Positions 16,795 through 26,112 are shown, counted from the first letter of the stretch. The stretch: DNA of 64,000 nt from an uncultured Christensenella sp. (GCA_910578065.1 CAJTPB010000010.1:1-64000); one strand, 5' to 3'. Made by a program: numbers and translations. Notes: generated by a model not told the origin, from the sequence alone.

Positions 16795-17442
16795 TTATTC
16801 TTGGATCGCCTTGCGCATTTTTTCGACCGCCTCGCCGCGGTTGGCGCAATCCATTTTTACGTAGATCGCCGAAATGTAGTTGCGCGAAGTTCCGTCCGAT
16901 AGTTTTAATGCGGAAGCGATCTGCTTATTGGTAAACCCTTCGTACAGCATTAAGGCGATTTCCACCTCTCTGTCCGAAAAGGCAAACTTGCGTTTTAGCT
17001 TGATTTCCCGATCGTTTGTTACCATCTTCGCGGCGTCCGCAATGCGGCGGGCGATTTTCGCGGGTAAAATGGTATCCCCCGCGTACGCGTTTTTGATCGC
17101 GTCGATCAAAGCGGTTGCGGAAGTATCTTTTAACAGATACCCGCTCGCGCCGTTGTTGATCGCGTTTAAAATATAATCGCTGTCGTCGAACGTGGTAAGC
17201 ACCAGCACTTTGGTTTGCGGATTTTTCCGCTTGATTTCCTGCGTGGCGACGACGCCGTTCATGTTGGGCATGCGGATATCCATAAGCACCACGTCGGGCG
17301 AAAGCGTATCTACCGCCTTTACCGCTTGAAACCCGTCGGAAGCGATCCCTACCACTTCGATATCGCCGCAGGTGGAAAGCACGCTTTGAATGCTTTCGGC
17401 AAGTTCTTCTTGATCGTCACACAGCAAAACTCTGATTTTCAT
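16795..17442 (-). CDS. NarL/LuxR-family response regulator
   Basis: This is the DNA-binding output of a two-component system. The 215-residue protein has an N-terminal receiver domain with acidic residues CDD at 8-10, the phosphoacceptor D55 in VVLMDIRMPNMNG, and KVLVLTTFDD with the conserved Thr. The C-terminal LuxR-type helix-turn-helix reads REVEIALMLYEGFTNKQIASALKLSDGT. It lies 11 nt downstream of its kinase gene. The pair is of the LiaSR/NarXL type, often tied to cell-envelope or environmental stress. No target is evident. Confidence 0.92.
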   Translation of the reverse strand: MKIRVLLCDDQEELAESIQSVLSTCGDIEVVGIASDGFQAVKAVDTLSPDVVLMDIRMPNMNGVVATQEIKRKNPQTKVLVLTTFDDSDYILNAINNGASGYLLKDTSATALIDAIKNAYAGDTILPAKIARRIADAAKMVTNDREIKLKRKFAFSDREVEIALMLYEGFTNKQIASALKLSDGTSRNYISAIYVKMDCANRGEAVEKMRKAIQE

Positions 17443-17453
17443 AAAGCCCCCTT

Positions 17454-18689
17454 TTATTTTCTTCCGTCCGAAGGTAAGATCATGTGAATTTCGAATCCTT
17501 CGTCCGGCTCCGTTTCAAACCATACGTTCCCGCCCAAACTTTCCGCACGGGAATGCATGCCGTTTAGCCCGAACCCCTCTTTCAGCTGCGCGATCTCCAT
17601 GCCCGCGCCGTTATCGGAAAGCAGAAATTCCACCCTGCCGTCCTGTTCTTTCAACTCGAAATAAAACGCCGTCGCGCCGCCGTGGCGCAACCCGTTCGAA
17701 ATTCCCTCTTTTAACGTATTGCACAAAAACCGCGCCTTCGCGTCACACAGGGAAATATCGTCGATATCGCTTCGCACCGCGATATCCGTTCCGTCCGTCG
17801 AATCGTGTATAATGCGGCTGAGTTCGCTCTTTAACGTATCCCGCCCGCCGATGCCCGAAAGCACGTGCACGTTTTCGCGCAGTTCTTCCAAAGCGCGCTT
17901 CGCCTGTAAATTTGCGGCGGAAATGCGCTTTTTCGCTTCCGCAGGATCACTTTCCACAAGCAGCTTGGCAGCTTCCGTCTGCATAATAACGGTAGTCATC
18001 GAATGCCCCGCCGTATCGTGAATTTCTTTGGCGATCCTCTGCCGTTCTTCCAATACGGTAACCCGCTGCAATTCCGCATATGCGCTTTGCAGCTTTCCGT
18101 TGCTTTCGTTTAAATCGGAAAGGGTGTGCGCGAGTTCCTTATTCTTACGGTAGATCTGAATGGCGAAATTCATGATCAAGAAATGCAGCGAAAACAAGAA
18201 CAAATCGTTTACCGCGTTTATGATCACCGCGCCGATATCGACGGTATCGTTTTTCAACGCGCTTGATACGGCAAGCGTGATCAAAAACAAACAGATATCG
18301 CACACGCACATGGCAATACTGCCCGCAAGTTTTTTTTGCGTTAAATAAAATTCGGACAATATAATAATGTATAGTGTAGAAATCAAATTGCCGTCCGAAA
18401 AATAGGTAAGCACCAGCAAAATCAAAATGTCGAGCACGTAACAGGCGATTTTCGGCTTATACGATTTCAGCCCCCAAATTTTGATCGCGTTTTCCGTTGT
18501 AAGTACGATCGCCGCAGGCACGATCCAATAATAATACTGCCGATTGCTTACCGCGAAAATAATTTCGATAATAACGAGCAGCAGAAAAACAAGCATCTTC
18601 CCGTATTTTACAATGGGAAACTGCGCGTCTTCCGTTTTATTCGTTCCCTCTTCGGGAAGCGGTTTTGCTGCGTTTTGTTTTTTACTCAT
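17454..18689 (-). CDS. Membrane sensor histidine kinase, HisKA_3 type
   Basis: This partner kinase of the NarL-type regulator has 411 residues. It carries about five to six membrane segments in the first 180 residues, with almost no extracellular domain, so it may sense within the membrane. A coiled segment (NKELAHTLSDLNESNGKLQSAYAELQ) follows, then the HisKA_3 box RQRIAKEIHDTAGHSMTTV with the phosphoacceptor histidine. The ATPase domain has KEGISNGLRHGGA (N box) and LSDNGAGMEIAQLKEGFGLNGM (G1/G2). It lies 5 nt downstream of the radC-like gene, so all three genes may share a transcript. Confidence 0.92.
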   Translation of the reverse strand: MSKKQNAAKPLPEEGTNKTEDAQFPIVKYGKMLVFLLLVIIEIIFAVSNRQYYYWIVPAAIVLTTENAIKIWGLKSYKPKIACYVLDILILLVLTYFSDGNLISTLYIIILSEFYLTQKKLAGSIAMCVCDICLFLITLAVSSALKNDTVDIGAVIINAVNDLFLFSLHFLIMNFAIQIYRKNKELAHTLSDLNESNGKLQSAYAELQRVTVLEERQRIAKEIHDTAGHSMTTVIMQTEAAKLLVESDPAEAKKRISAANLQAKRALEELRENVHVLSGIGGRDTLKSELSRIIHDSTDGTDIAVRSDIDDISLCDAKARFLCNTLKEGISNGLRHGGATAFYFELKEQDGRVEFLLSDNGAGMEIAQLKEGFGLNGMHSRAESLGGNVWFETEPDEGFEIHMILPSDGRK

Positions 18690-18694
18690 TTCAA

Positions 18695-19399
18695 CTATTT
18701 TTCAAATAAATTCTTTCTGCTGTATTTTGCGCTTATTTCCTGCATCTTTCCCGCCAAATGGTAACTGTAATATCCGTTTTTACTTACGATAACGTGATCT
18801 TGCAGTTTAATGCCGTGCATCGAACAAAGAGCGTATAACTCTGCGGTAAACGAATCGTCGCTGCGCGAAGGCGTGCAATCGGCGCCCAAATGGTTATGCG
18901 CAATCACCACGGCTTGCGGATCTTGATTGATAACGACGGAAGATAATTCGGTAGCCTTTACGTCTACCTTTTCGGCGGAATACGATGTAAACCGCTTGTA
19001 AAACTTTACGTATCCCCTCGAATCGATGCAAAATAAATCGATCACTTCTACCGAAAGCCCGAGATAGCGATTTTTCAAATAATTCATAACGGCGTCTACG
19101 GTAAAAAAATTTACGCGCTTCATTTTGCCAAACTGCACCCGTTCATAACACAGCGAAATCGTTTTGATATATGCCGCGGTCGCTTTTCCCACTCCGTCGA
19201 CGGCAGTCAAATGTTTTACGTCCGCCTCAAACAAGCGGTCGATCCCACCGAACGCTTCCAAAAGATTGTGGGCGATCTCGTTGGTATTTTTGCGCGGAAT
19301 GGCGTTGTACAACAAAATTTCCAAAAGTTCGTGTTCTTGCAAACCTTCGCCGTTTTGTTCCAGCCGTTCTATCATTCGCTTTCTGTGCCCTTCGTGCAT
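18695..19399 (-). CDS. radC: RadC-family JAB/MPN domain protein
   Basis: A 234-residue RadC-like protein. The N-terminal part has helix-hairpin-helix features (LEILLYNAIPRKNTNEIAHNL and VDGVGKATAAYIK). The C-terminal MPN domain carries the JAMM zinc motif with AHNHLGADCTPSRSD, that is HxH followed by Ser and Asp. RadC was once linked to DNA repair but its role is not settled. The start at 19399 (MHEGHRKRM) has a GAGGAC ribosome binding site; longer frames add a run of poor coding quality. It diverges from the dipeptidase gene and lies 5 nt upstream of the sensor-kinase gene. Confidence 0.88.
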   Translation of the reverse strand: MHEGHRKRMIERLEQNGEGLQEHELLEILLYNAIPRKNTNEIAHNLLEAFGGIDRLFEADVKHLTAVDGVGKATAAYIKTISLCYERVQFGKMKRVNFFTVDAVMNYLKNRYLGLSVEVIDLFCIDSRGYVKFYKRFTSYSAEKVDVKATELSSVVINQDPQAVVIAHNHLGADCTPSRSDDSFTAELYALCSMHGIKLQDHVIVSKNGYYSYHLAGKMQEISAKYSRKNLFEK

Positions 19400-19529
19400 G
19401 GCGCGTCCTCTTCGGTAAACTTCCCCGAACGCATTGCGGCATATTTCCGCAACCGCTCTTTCCCTTATTGTAACACATATTTTACGAATTTGCACGCGAT
19501 TGTATCCTTTTTTTCGATTTTCCCGCAAT

Positions 19530-19558
19530 TTGACAATCGAAAATAAGTGTGGTATAAT
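19530..19558 (+). promoter_or_regulatory. Consensus promoter of the dipeptidase gene
   Basis: Perfect TTGACA (19530-19535), 17 nt and TATAAT (19553-19558), 25 nt upstream of the ATG at 19584. Confidence 0.88.
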
Positions 19559-19583
19559 GATGCTAACAATACGGGAGCCGACC

Positions 19584-20855
19584 ATGAAAAAATATTTAAA
19601 CGCCGCAGTAAACGGCATTTGCGAAAGTATTCGATTCGATTCTTCCCTTTCCGCCCCCCTTGCGGGAATGCCCTTCGGTAAAGGCGCGGCAGACTGCCTT
19701 GCGCACTTTTTATCCCTTGCGGAAAGTTTGGGCTTTCAAACGCGCAATTACGATAACTACGTAGGAGAAGCGATTTTCGGCGCGGGCGAAGAAGAATTTG
19801 CCGTGCTTGCGCATCTCGACGTCGTGCCCGCGGGAAGCGGCTGGACAAAGCAACCGTTCGGCGGGATCGTCGAAGACGGCCGCATTTGGGGCAGAGGCGC
19901 GATGGACGATAAAGGACCTGCGATCGCCGCACTTTACAGCATGAAAGCGCTAAAAGACGAGGGATTTGTTCCCCGTAAAAAAATAAAACTCATCGTCGGT
20001 TGCAACGAAGAATGCGGTTGGGCGTGCATCGACCATTATAAAAAAGTTGCGCATATGCCAAAAACGGGTTTTTCGCCGGACGCGAATTTCCCCGTTATCT
20101 ACGCGGAAAAAGGCATTTTGCACGTGAAAATGCAGTTTACCGTAAATCCCGATCTATTTTCTTTGTTCGAAGGGGGGGAACGGATAAACATGGTTTGCGA
20201 CCGTTGCAAAGCGGTTCCCCTTTTCCCCATCGACGCAGAACGCGTCGCCGCGCTTGCTTTGCAGATCGAAGACGGAGCGCTGATTTCCAAAGGAAAAAGC
20301 GCGCACGGTTCCACCCCCGAAGAAGGGGAAAACGCGATCTTGCCTCTGTTGCGCTATTTTAACGAAGACGAGGGCGTAAAAAAAGCGATTGCCTGCCTGT
20401 TCGAAGATCGATTCGCGTTAAAAACGCTTTGCGACGAAACGGGTAATTTGACCCTTTCGCCCGATATGGTTGCGTACGAAAGAGGGATTTTGACCTTTTG
20501 GTGCGATATCCGCTATCCCGCAACGCTTTCCCTTTCCGCCGTTACGGAAAAATTAGATTTATTCGGCGTGCCGTACGAAACGATCAGCCATCAATCGCCC
20601 CTTTTTAATCAAAAAGACGGCGAACTTGTTTCCGCCTTGCTTTCCGTTTATAACGAATATGCGGGCACCGACCTGCCCCCTATTGCCATCGGCGGAGGCA
20701 CGTATGCGCGCGCGCTCGAATGCGGCGCGGCGTTCGGGCCCGAAATAGAAGGCGAAGAAGTTACCATACACCAAGCGGACGAATATATCACCTTAGACCG
20801 CGTTCTTATGATGCTGGAAGTATACAAGCGCGCGCTAAAACGGCTTACTCAATGA
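19584..20855 (+). CDS. M20-family dipeptidase, PepV-like
   Basis: This predicted cytoplasmic zinc dipeptidase cleaves short peptides, as PepV does in lactic acid bacteria. The 423-residue protein has the M20 metal ligands in LAHLDVVPAG (His77, Asp79) and GRGAMDDKG (Asp108). The catalytic glutamate pair is in VGCNEECGW (about 142-143). The dimer or lid domain runs from about 190 to 330, and GTYARALECG near the C-terminus holds more active-site residues. A GGGAG ribosome binding site supports the start at 19584. The gene stands alone with a consensus promoter and a terminator. Other M20 substrates cannot be excluded. Confidence 0.9.
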   Translation: MKKYLNAAVNGICESIRFDSSLSAPLAGMPFGKGAADCLAHFLSLAESLGFQTRNYDNYVGEAIFGAGEEEFAVLAHLDVVPAGSGWTKQPFGGIVEDGRIWGRGAMDDKGPAIAALYSMKALKDEGFVPRKKIKLIVGCNEECGWACIDHYKKVAHMPKTGFSPDANFPVIYAEKGILHVKMQFTVNPDLFSLFEGGERINMVCDRCKAVPLFPIDAERVAALALQIEDGALISKGKSAHGSTPEEGENAILPLLRYFNEDEGVKKAIACLFEDRFALKTLCDETGNLTLSPDMVAYERGILTFWCDIRYPATLSLSAVTEKLDLFGVPYETISHQSPLFNQKDGELVSALLSVYNEYAGTDLPPIAIGGGTYARALECGAAFGPEIEGEEVTIHQADEYITLDRVLMMLEVYKRALKRLTQ

Positions 20856-20878
20856 TCATACATGTTTCTCTTTTTTTT

Positions 20879-20914
20879 AAAACGCCCCTCGGAAAATTTT
20901 CCGAGGGGCGTTTT
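20879..20914 (+). terminator. Terminator of the dipeptidase gene
   Basis: A long perfect stem ACGCCCCTCGGAAAA/TTTTCCGAGGGGCGT followed by TTTT. Confidence 0.88.
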
Positions 20915-20924
20915 ATATTCGCTT

Positions 20925-21225
20925 TTTCCGCACGCTTTGCAAAGATATGTGCGCGGCAAATAATTTTCTTTTTCGCGCACCTTATAATAATAGGCGCAAC
21001 GCAGTAGAAAGGCGTTTTGTAGTCGCTTTTATTTGCAAAACTTAAAAATATGCGTGCGGTACAATAAATAAGCGTTTTAATTTTGCTTTACAATGTTTTG
21101 CGCTCGGCGCACAAATAAGCGATTTGTTTTTTCGCGCACCTTATAATTACGCATAACACAATAGATTGACGTTTTATTTTTCCGCACGCATTGCAATGTT
21201 TTGCACGCGGCGCAGAGATTCTGCT
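20925..21225. repeat. Degenerate tandem repeats, about 80-bp unit
   Basis: This 300-bp stretch has no credible gene. It repeats diverged units. TTTTTCGCGCACCTTATAAT occurs near 20970 and again near 21130. TTTTCCGCACGC followed by TTGCAA occurs near 20926 and 21177, and GTTTTGC followed by CGGCGC near 21092 and 21200. The spacing fits an about 80-bp unit present three to four times, with every second unit more alike. It lies beyond the end of a DUF2461 gene and does not encode a continuation of it. Confidence 0.55.
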
Positions 21226-21230
21226 TATCG

Positions 21231-21911
21231 TCAACGCGTCGGCATTTTAAAACCTTTTAGGGCGCAATTCAAAAAATCGTTAAACGGCTTCATTGCCCGA
21301 AATACCGCAGCCGACTTTTGCACAAAATCCGCGCCGAGCACTTCTTCGTCCGTTACAAAATACTCTAAATACCAAGATTTATTCTTTAAATATTCCGCTT
21401 GCGGATGATCTTTATCGTATCCCGCAGGAACGTTTTTCAGCGCCGTGCCTTTTACCGTAAAATACTTTTTAAATTCCGAATCGTTGAGAATATCCTTCCA
21501 TTCGTCGGAATGCGCCGCAATGTAGTCGCGCACCATAGCCGTAGCGTTGGTAAACATATCCGCAAACAAACCGCCGCCTAAAAAAGACCCGCCGTTCGGC
21601 TTTATCATAACAAAATAACCCACGGGAACGGGCAGCTTGCCCATAGACGATATGTGCGCCCGAAAAGATGGATTATACGGCGACTTATCGCGGCTGAACC
21701 TTGTATCGCGCACAAGTTTAAAGGTTAATTCTTTGGGAACGTTGTGTAAAACGCTTGCATCGAACGCGCCGATCGCGTAAATCAATTCCTGCACCAAACA
21801 TTCGAATTGCTCGGTTGCCGCTTGATACTCTTTTTTGTGCGCGTTATACCATTCGCGTTCGTTGTTCGCGGAAAGATCCGCAAGGTAGCTTAACATGATT
21901 TCGGCATTCAT
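21231..21911 (-). CDS. DUF2461-family protein
   Basis: A 226-residue protein of the DUF2461 family (TIGR02453-like), whose biochemical role is unknown. Typical phrases are FDASVLHNVPKELTFKLVRDTRFSRDKSPYNP, GYFVMIKPNGGSFLGGGLF and the C-terminal KDHPQAEYLKNKSWYLEYFVTDEE. The protein appears cytosolic with no signal or membrane segment. It begins 4 nt after the TetR-type regulator stop codon, so both belong to one transcript, probably controlled by that regulator. The 3' flank is a field of degenerate repeats. Confidence 0.88.
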   Translation of the reverse strand: MNAEIMLSYLADLSANNEREWYNAHKKEYQAATEQFECLVQELIYAIGAFDASVLHNVPKELTFKLVRDTRFSRDKSPYNPSFRAHISSMGKLPVPVGYFVMIKPNGGSFLGGGLFADMFTNATAMVRDYIAAHSDEWKDILNDSEFKKYFTVKGTALKNVPAGYDKDHPQAEYLKNKSWYLEYFVTDEEVLGADFVQKSAAVFRAMKPFNDFLNCALKGFKMPTR

Positions 21912-21915
21912 TCTT

Positions 21916-22473
21916 TTATCCCCTTTGCGCTTTAATGAACGAGGCGTAAGCCCGTTCTAAAATTTTCGCGCTTTCTTCGTCCGAAATATTCGCCCCGCCC
22001 GTGGCGATCATCGTTGCGACTCCGTGCGTGAAGATGATCAACATAATATAAACTTCTTTTACCTGTGCTTCGGGCAGCGAAAGTTTTTCGGCAAGCTGCG
22101 CGGTCGCCTGCTTATCACCCATCCATTCGTAAATATCGTTAAAACTGTTTAAACCGTTTATCTTTTGCAAGAACAGCAGCTGAAAAAGATTGGTTTCGTA
22201 TTTCGCAAAGGCGACGTTTGCCCTTGCCATACTTTCTAAAATGCTTTCTTTTTCGACGCGAGAATAGATAAACTCATGGTAAAAATTCATCGCCGCACCG
22301 TACAGCGCCTCTTTCAACGTTTCCATATTGCTGAAATAACTGTAAATGGGTTGCACGGAATACCCCATTCGTTTAGCTACGCTTCTGGCGTTTACGCTTG
22401 CAAAACCGCTTTCTCTTACCATTTGCAAAGCAAATTTTAATACCTGTTCCCTATCTACCGTTTGCTTCGGCAT
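21916..22473 (-). CDS. TetR-family transcriptional regulator
   Basis: A 185-residue regulator. The N-terminal helix-turn-helix domain reads REQVLKFALQMVRESGFASVNARSVAKRMGYSVQPIYSYFSNMETL, a clear TetR pattern. The C-terminal helical domain, which would bind an unknown ligand, is not recognisable. The start at 22473 has a GGGAGA ribosome binding site, and longer frames would begin inside the operator. An imperfect 28-bp palindrome overlaps the -10 box of its own promoter, which suggests autorepression. The only other gene in the unit is DUF2461. Confidence 0.9.
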   Translation of the reverse strand: MPKQTVDREQVLKFALQMVRESGFASVNARSVAKRMGYSVQPIYSYFSNMETLKEALYGAAMNFYHEFIYSRVEKESILESMARANVAFAKYETNLFQLLFLQKINGLNSFNDIYEWMGDKQATAQLAEKLSLPEAQVKEVYIMLIIFTHGVATMIATGGANISDEESAKILERAYASFIKAQRG

Positions 22474-22488
22474 AAAAGTCTCCCGATA

Positions 22489-22516
22489 ATTACACGGGTT
22501 ATATAACACATGTAAT
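22489..22516. promoter_or_regulatory. Putative TetR operator
   Basis: A 28-bp dyad has outer arms ATTACA (22489-22494) and TGTAAT (22511-22516) around a perfect inner palindrome GTTATATAAC (22498-22507). It overlaps the -10 box and the predicted transcript start of the TetR gene. Confidence 0.62.
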
Positions 22517-22543
22517 TATAATGTTTTCCGAATGCGCTGTCAA
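22515..22543 (-). promoter_or_regulatory. Consensus promoter of the TetR-DUF2461 operon
   Basis: On the minus strand perfect TTGACA (22538-22543), 17 nt and TATAAT (22515-22520). Confidence 0.85.
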
Positions 22544-22568
22544 GCGTTTTCCCAAAAAATTTCCGTTT

Positions 22569-25500
22569 TTAAATTTTTACAACGGTAAGCGTTACCCCGT
22601 CGCCGTTGATATCCATTTGCTTTTTGTACCCTTCCGCTTCGCCCGCGCAAATGCGTTCGGCAAGCACGTCGGGCGCAAACGCTCCCTTTTGCAGCGCCTG
22701 CAACGCCCTGCCTTCCGCCGTGTAATACACTGTAATGCGGTCGGTTACTTCGAACCCCGCTTCTTTGCGCATTGTCTGTATGCGGGAAACGAGTTCGCGC
22801 TCGCACCCTTCGAACAGCAATTCTTCGGTAAGCGCGGTATTCAGCGCAACGGTAATTCCGAAATCGGACGCAGAAACGTACCCCTGCGCGGATCCCGTAA
22901 AAATTTGCAGATCTTCTTCTTTTAAAATCACTTCGCCGTCTAAATCCAGCGCGTACGATCCGCCGTTTTTCACCGCCTCTACCACTTCGCCCGCGTTGCA
23001 ATTACTCAAAAATTCGGCGATCGCTTTCAGCTTTTTGCCGTACTTAGGTCCCAGCGTTTTTAACTGAGGCTTTAAGGAATAGCTTACAAGCGATTGAGCG
23101 CTTTGCAGATACCGCAGCGATTTTACGTTCAACTCTTCGAGGATCACCCCTTCCAACTCTTTGCCGAGCGAAATCGCTTTTTCGCTTGCGATTGCCATTT
23201 CGGAAAGGGGCTGACGGTTTTTTACCGATCCGCTGTTGCGCGCCGCCCTGCCCAAAGCGACAATATTCAACACGTCTTTCATGCCCGCTTCCAGCGAACG
23301 GTCGATCGCGCTTTCGTCGCATACGGGGAATTCGCATAAATGCACCGAAACGGGCGCGTCCGCAAAGAACGCGGGCACCAAATTGCGATAGATCATTTCG
23401 GACATAAAAGGCGTAAAGGGCGCGGTAAGTTTGGCAAGCGTTACCAAAACGGTATACAGCGTGGTGTACGCCGCCGCTTTATCTTCCGTCATGCCGCTTC
23501 CCCAATAGCGGTCGCGTCCGCGGCGCACATACCAGTTGGAAAGCTCGTCCGAAAAATCTTGAATTTCCCGCGCGCTGTCCGTAATGTTGTAAACGGCAAG
23601 TTTTTCGTCTACGCTTTTTACCAACGAGTTCAGGCGGGAAAGCGCCCACTGATCCATAAGGGAAAGTTTGCATTTTTTTAAATCGTATGCGGAAGGATCG
23701 TACTTGTCGATTTCCGCATACAGCGTAAAGAACGCGTACGTGTTCCACAATGTGCCTTGATACTTTCTCTGCGCTTCGGAAACGGCTTCCTGCCCGAACC
23801 GCGAAGGGATCCAGGGCGCGCTGTTGGTGTAAAAATACCAACGCACCGCGTCCGCCCCCTGCTTATCGAGTACGCTCCACGGGTCTACCACGTTGCCTTT
23901 GTGCTTGCTCATCTTTACCCCGTTCGCGTCGTTTACATGCCCCAATACGATACAGTTTTTAAAGGGCGCTTTGTCGAACAAAATGGTAGAGATCACAAGC
24001 AGCGTATAAAACCAGCCGCGCGTTTGATCGACCGCTTCGGAAATAAAATCGGCGGGGAACGTCTGTTCGAACAGTTCTTTATTTTCGAACGGGTAATGAT
24101 ATTGCGCAAACGGCATAGACCCCGAATCGAACCAGCAGTCGATCACTTCGGGCGTGCGTTTGCATACGCCCCCGCACTTAGGACACTTGCAGGTAAGCGT
24201 ATCGAGATAAGGGCGGTGCAGTTCGGTATTTTCGGGCGCGCCGCATTTTTCTTTTAATTCTTTGCGCGAGCCGATCACTTCGATTTCGCCGCAATCTTCG
24301 CATACCCAAACGGGCAAGGGGGTTCCCCAATAGCGATCGCGCGACAAACCCCAATCGATCACGTTTTCGAGGAAGTTGCCCATGCGCCCCTCTTTGATCG
24401 TTTCGGGCATCCAGTTGACAGAGCGGTTGCAAGAGATCAGCCGATCTTTTACCGCCGTCGTACGGATAAACCAACTGGAACGCGCGTAATACATCAACGG
24501 CGTATCGCAACGCCAGCAATGCGGATAATCATGCTCGAAGGGAAGCGCGCGGAACAGCTTTCCTTGCGCCTTTAAAAGATCGAGCACCGTTTTATCCGCT
24601 TTTTTAATGAACAACCCGTTCAGTTCGGGGCAGCGCTCGTCGAACACGCCCTGCTCGGTGACAAGCGAGATCACGGGAAGCCCGTAATTTTTGCCCACAT
24701 TGTAATCGTCCTGCCCGAACGCGGGCGCAATGTGCACCACGCCCGTACCGTCGGTAAGCGTTACGTACGTGTCGCACACGACTTCATATACCCGTTTCCA
24801 TTCTTTTTTCGTCGCTTGCAAGTCCGCTTGCGCATAGGCAAAAAGCGGTTCGTAACGGGTACCCTCGTACTCTTTTCCCGTTTTTCTGCTCACGATTTCG
24901 TATTCTTCGAAAAACTTGGATACGAGCGCTTCCGCCATAATATAATGTGTGCCGTCGCAAACAAGTTCCACGTAACTTTCGTTCGGATTCATACACAAAG
25001 CCACGTTGGAAGGAAGCGTCCAAGGCGTCGTCGTCCACGCCAAAATATACGTATTTTCTTTTCCGGCTACCCGAAAGCGCGCAACGGCGGAAGTTTCTTT
25101 TACCGTTTTATACCCCTGCGCTACTTCGTGCGAAGAGATCGCCGTTCCGCAACGCGGGCAATAAGGAACGATTTTGTGTCCTTTATAAAGCAGCCCCTTT
25201 TTATGAATCTCTTGCAGCGCCCACCACTCCGATTCGATATAGTCGTCATGATAGGTCACATACGGATTTTGCATATCCACCCAATATCCTACGCGGTCGG
25301 ACATTTTTTCCCACTCGCTTTGATACTGCCATACCGATTTTTTACACTGCTCGTTAAACGGCTGAATGCCGTAATCTTCGATCTGCTTTTTTCCGTCTAA
25401 GCCCAGCTTTTTTTCCACTTCCAACTCAACGGGAAGCCCGTGCGTATCCCAGCCCGCCTTACGCAAAACGTGCTTGCCCTTCATCGTTTGATAGCGCGGA

Positions 25501-25703
25501 ATGATGTCTTTCATAACGCGGGTTAAAATATGCCCGATATGCGGCTTTCCGTTCGCCGTAGGAGGTCCGTCGAAAAAGGAAAATTCTTCCCCGCCTTCGC
25601 TTTTTTCAATGCTCTTTTCGAACACGCCGTTCTCTTTCCAGAAAGCAATCACTTCCTTTTCCCGCTCTACAAAGTCGAGCGCCGTTTCCACCTTTTTATA
25701 CAT
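22569..25703 (-). CDS. ileS: Isoleucyl-tRNA synthetase
   Basis: This cytoplasmic class I synthetase charges tRNA-Ile. In 1044 residues it has the HIGH motif at 55-58 (NGKPHIGHIL), the GWDTHGLPVE phrase, the CP1 editing domain (ILAWTTTPWTLPSNVAL), WFDSGSMPFAQ, and the second ATP motif KMSKHKGNVVDPW at about 597. Two zinc-type CxxC clusters lie in the middle (CPRCG, CEDCG). The length and the H in the KMSKH motif fit the longer, eukaryote-like type of IleRS rather than the about 920-residue type. The start at 25703 is set by a GGAGGT ribosome binding site; a longer frame upstream would bury it. A T-box leader lies far upstream at 26108-26338. Confidence 0.95.
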   Translation of the reverse strand: MYKKVETALDFVEREKEVIAFWKENGVFEKSIEKSEGGEEFSFFDGPPTANGKPHIGHILTRVMKDIIPRYQTMKGKHVLRKAGWDTHGLPVELEVEKKLGLDGKKQIEDYGIQPFNEQCKKSVWQYQSEWEKMSDRVGYWVDMQNPYVTYHDDYIESEWWALQEIHKKGLLYKGHKIVPYCPRCGTAISSHEVAQGYKTVKETSAVARFRVAGKENTYILAWTTTPWTLPSNVALCMNPNESYVELVCDGTHYIMAEALVSKFFEEYEIVSRKTGKEYEGTRYEPLFAYAQADLQATKKEWKRVYEVVCDTYVTLTDGTGVVHIAPAFGQDDYNVGKNYGLPVISLVTEQGVFDERCPELNGLFIKKADKTVLDLLKAQGKLFRALPFEHDYPHCWRCDTPLMYYARSSWFIRTTAVKDRLISCNRSVNWMPETIKEGRMGNFLENVIDWGLSRDRYWGTPLPVWVCEDCGEIEVIGSRKELKEKCGAPENTELHRPYLDTLTCKCPKCGGVCKRTPEVIDCWFDSGSMPFAQYHYPFENKELFEQTFPADFISEAVDQTRGWFYTLLVISTILFDKAPFKNCIVLGHVNDANGVKMSKHKGNVVDPWSVLDKQGADAVRWYFYTNSAPWIPSRFGQEAVSEAQRKYQGTLWNTYAFFTLYAEIDKYDPSAYDLKKCKLSLMDQWALSRLNSLVKSVDEKLAVYNITDSAREIQDFSDELSNWYVRRGRDRYWGSGMTEDKAAAYTTLYTVLVTLAKLTAPFTPFMSEMIYRNLVPAFFADAPVSVHLCEFPVCDESAIDRSLEAGMKDVLNIVALGRAARNSGSVKNRQPLSEMAIASEKAISLGKELEGVILEELNVKSLRYLQSAQSLVSYSLKPQLKTLGPKYGKKLKAIAEFLSNCNAGEVVEAVKNGGSYALDLDGEVILKEEDLQIFTGSAQGYVSASDFGITVALNTALTEELLFEGCERELVSRIQTMRKEAGFEVTDRITVYYTAEGRALQALQKGAFAPDVLAERICAGEAEGYKKQMDINGDGVTLTVVKI

Positions 25704-25859
25704 ACCTTTTACCTCCATATTCCGATCCGCGAAAATGAATTTTCGCGAGCCGACTTTTTTAAATTTACCCTTAATCGCACGAATGCGCAACATATATCTA
25801 TGGTAATGCGCAAATTAGCGCGCTTTCCGTAAAATCTTATTTGCTGATGCTTATACTTT

Positions 25860-26112
25860 CCCCGCTGTACGGTAGAAAAGCAAGGATCTGTGCAAATTTC
25901 ACGCGTTTTGATTGCTTATTATTTGGCTACTATTCTTTTCCGCGAAAAAGAATTATGGAAACCGAACTCTTCCGCCCCTTATCGCCGCATGGTAGAAAAC
26001 AGAGATTTGCGCATGTTACACGCATACTCCGATTGCTTATTCTTCGGTTACTATTCTTTTCTACAAAAAATTATGGTAACCTTTTCCTCCCCTCGCCGCC
26101 GCACGGTAGAAA
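25860..26112. repeat. Tandem repeats between the T-box leader and ileS
   Basis: Three diverged copies of a unit marked by GGTAGAAAA-like starts at about 25871, 25991 and 26105, so periods of 120 and 114 bp. Shared words include GATTGCTTATT, GGCTACTATTCTTTT versus GGTTACTATTCTTTT, and AATTATGG. No protein is credible across them, since the open frame here is a by-product of the repetition. The array sits in the 5' untranslated region between the ileS T-box terminator and the ileS start. Confidence 0.65.

Noticed and set aside
25860..26112. Tandem repeats considered as a CRISPR array
   Set aside because: Units are 114-120 bp and diverge along their whole length, with no short constant repeat separated by unique spacers, and there are no cas genes.
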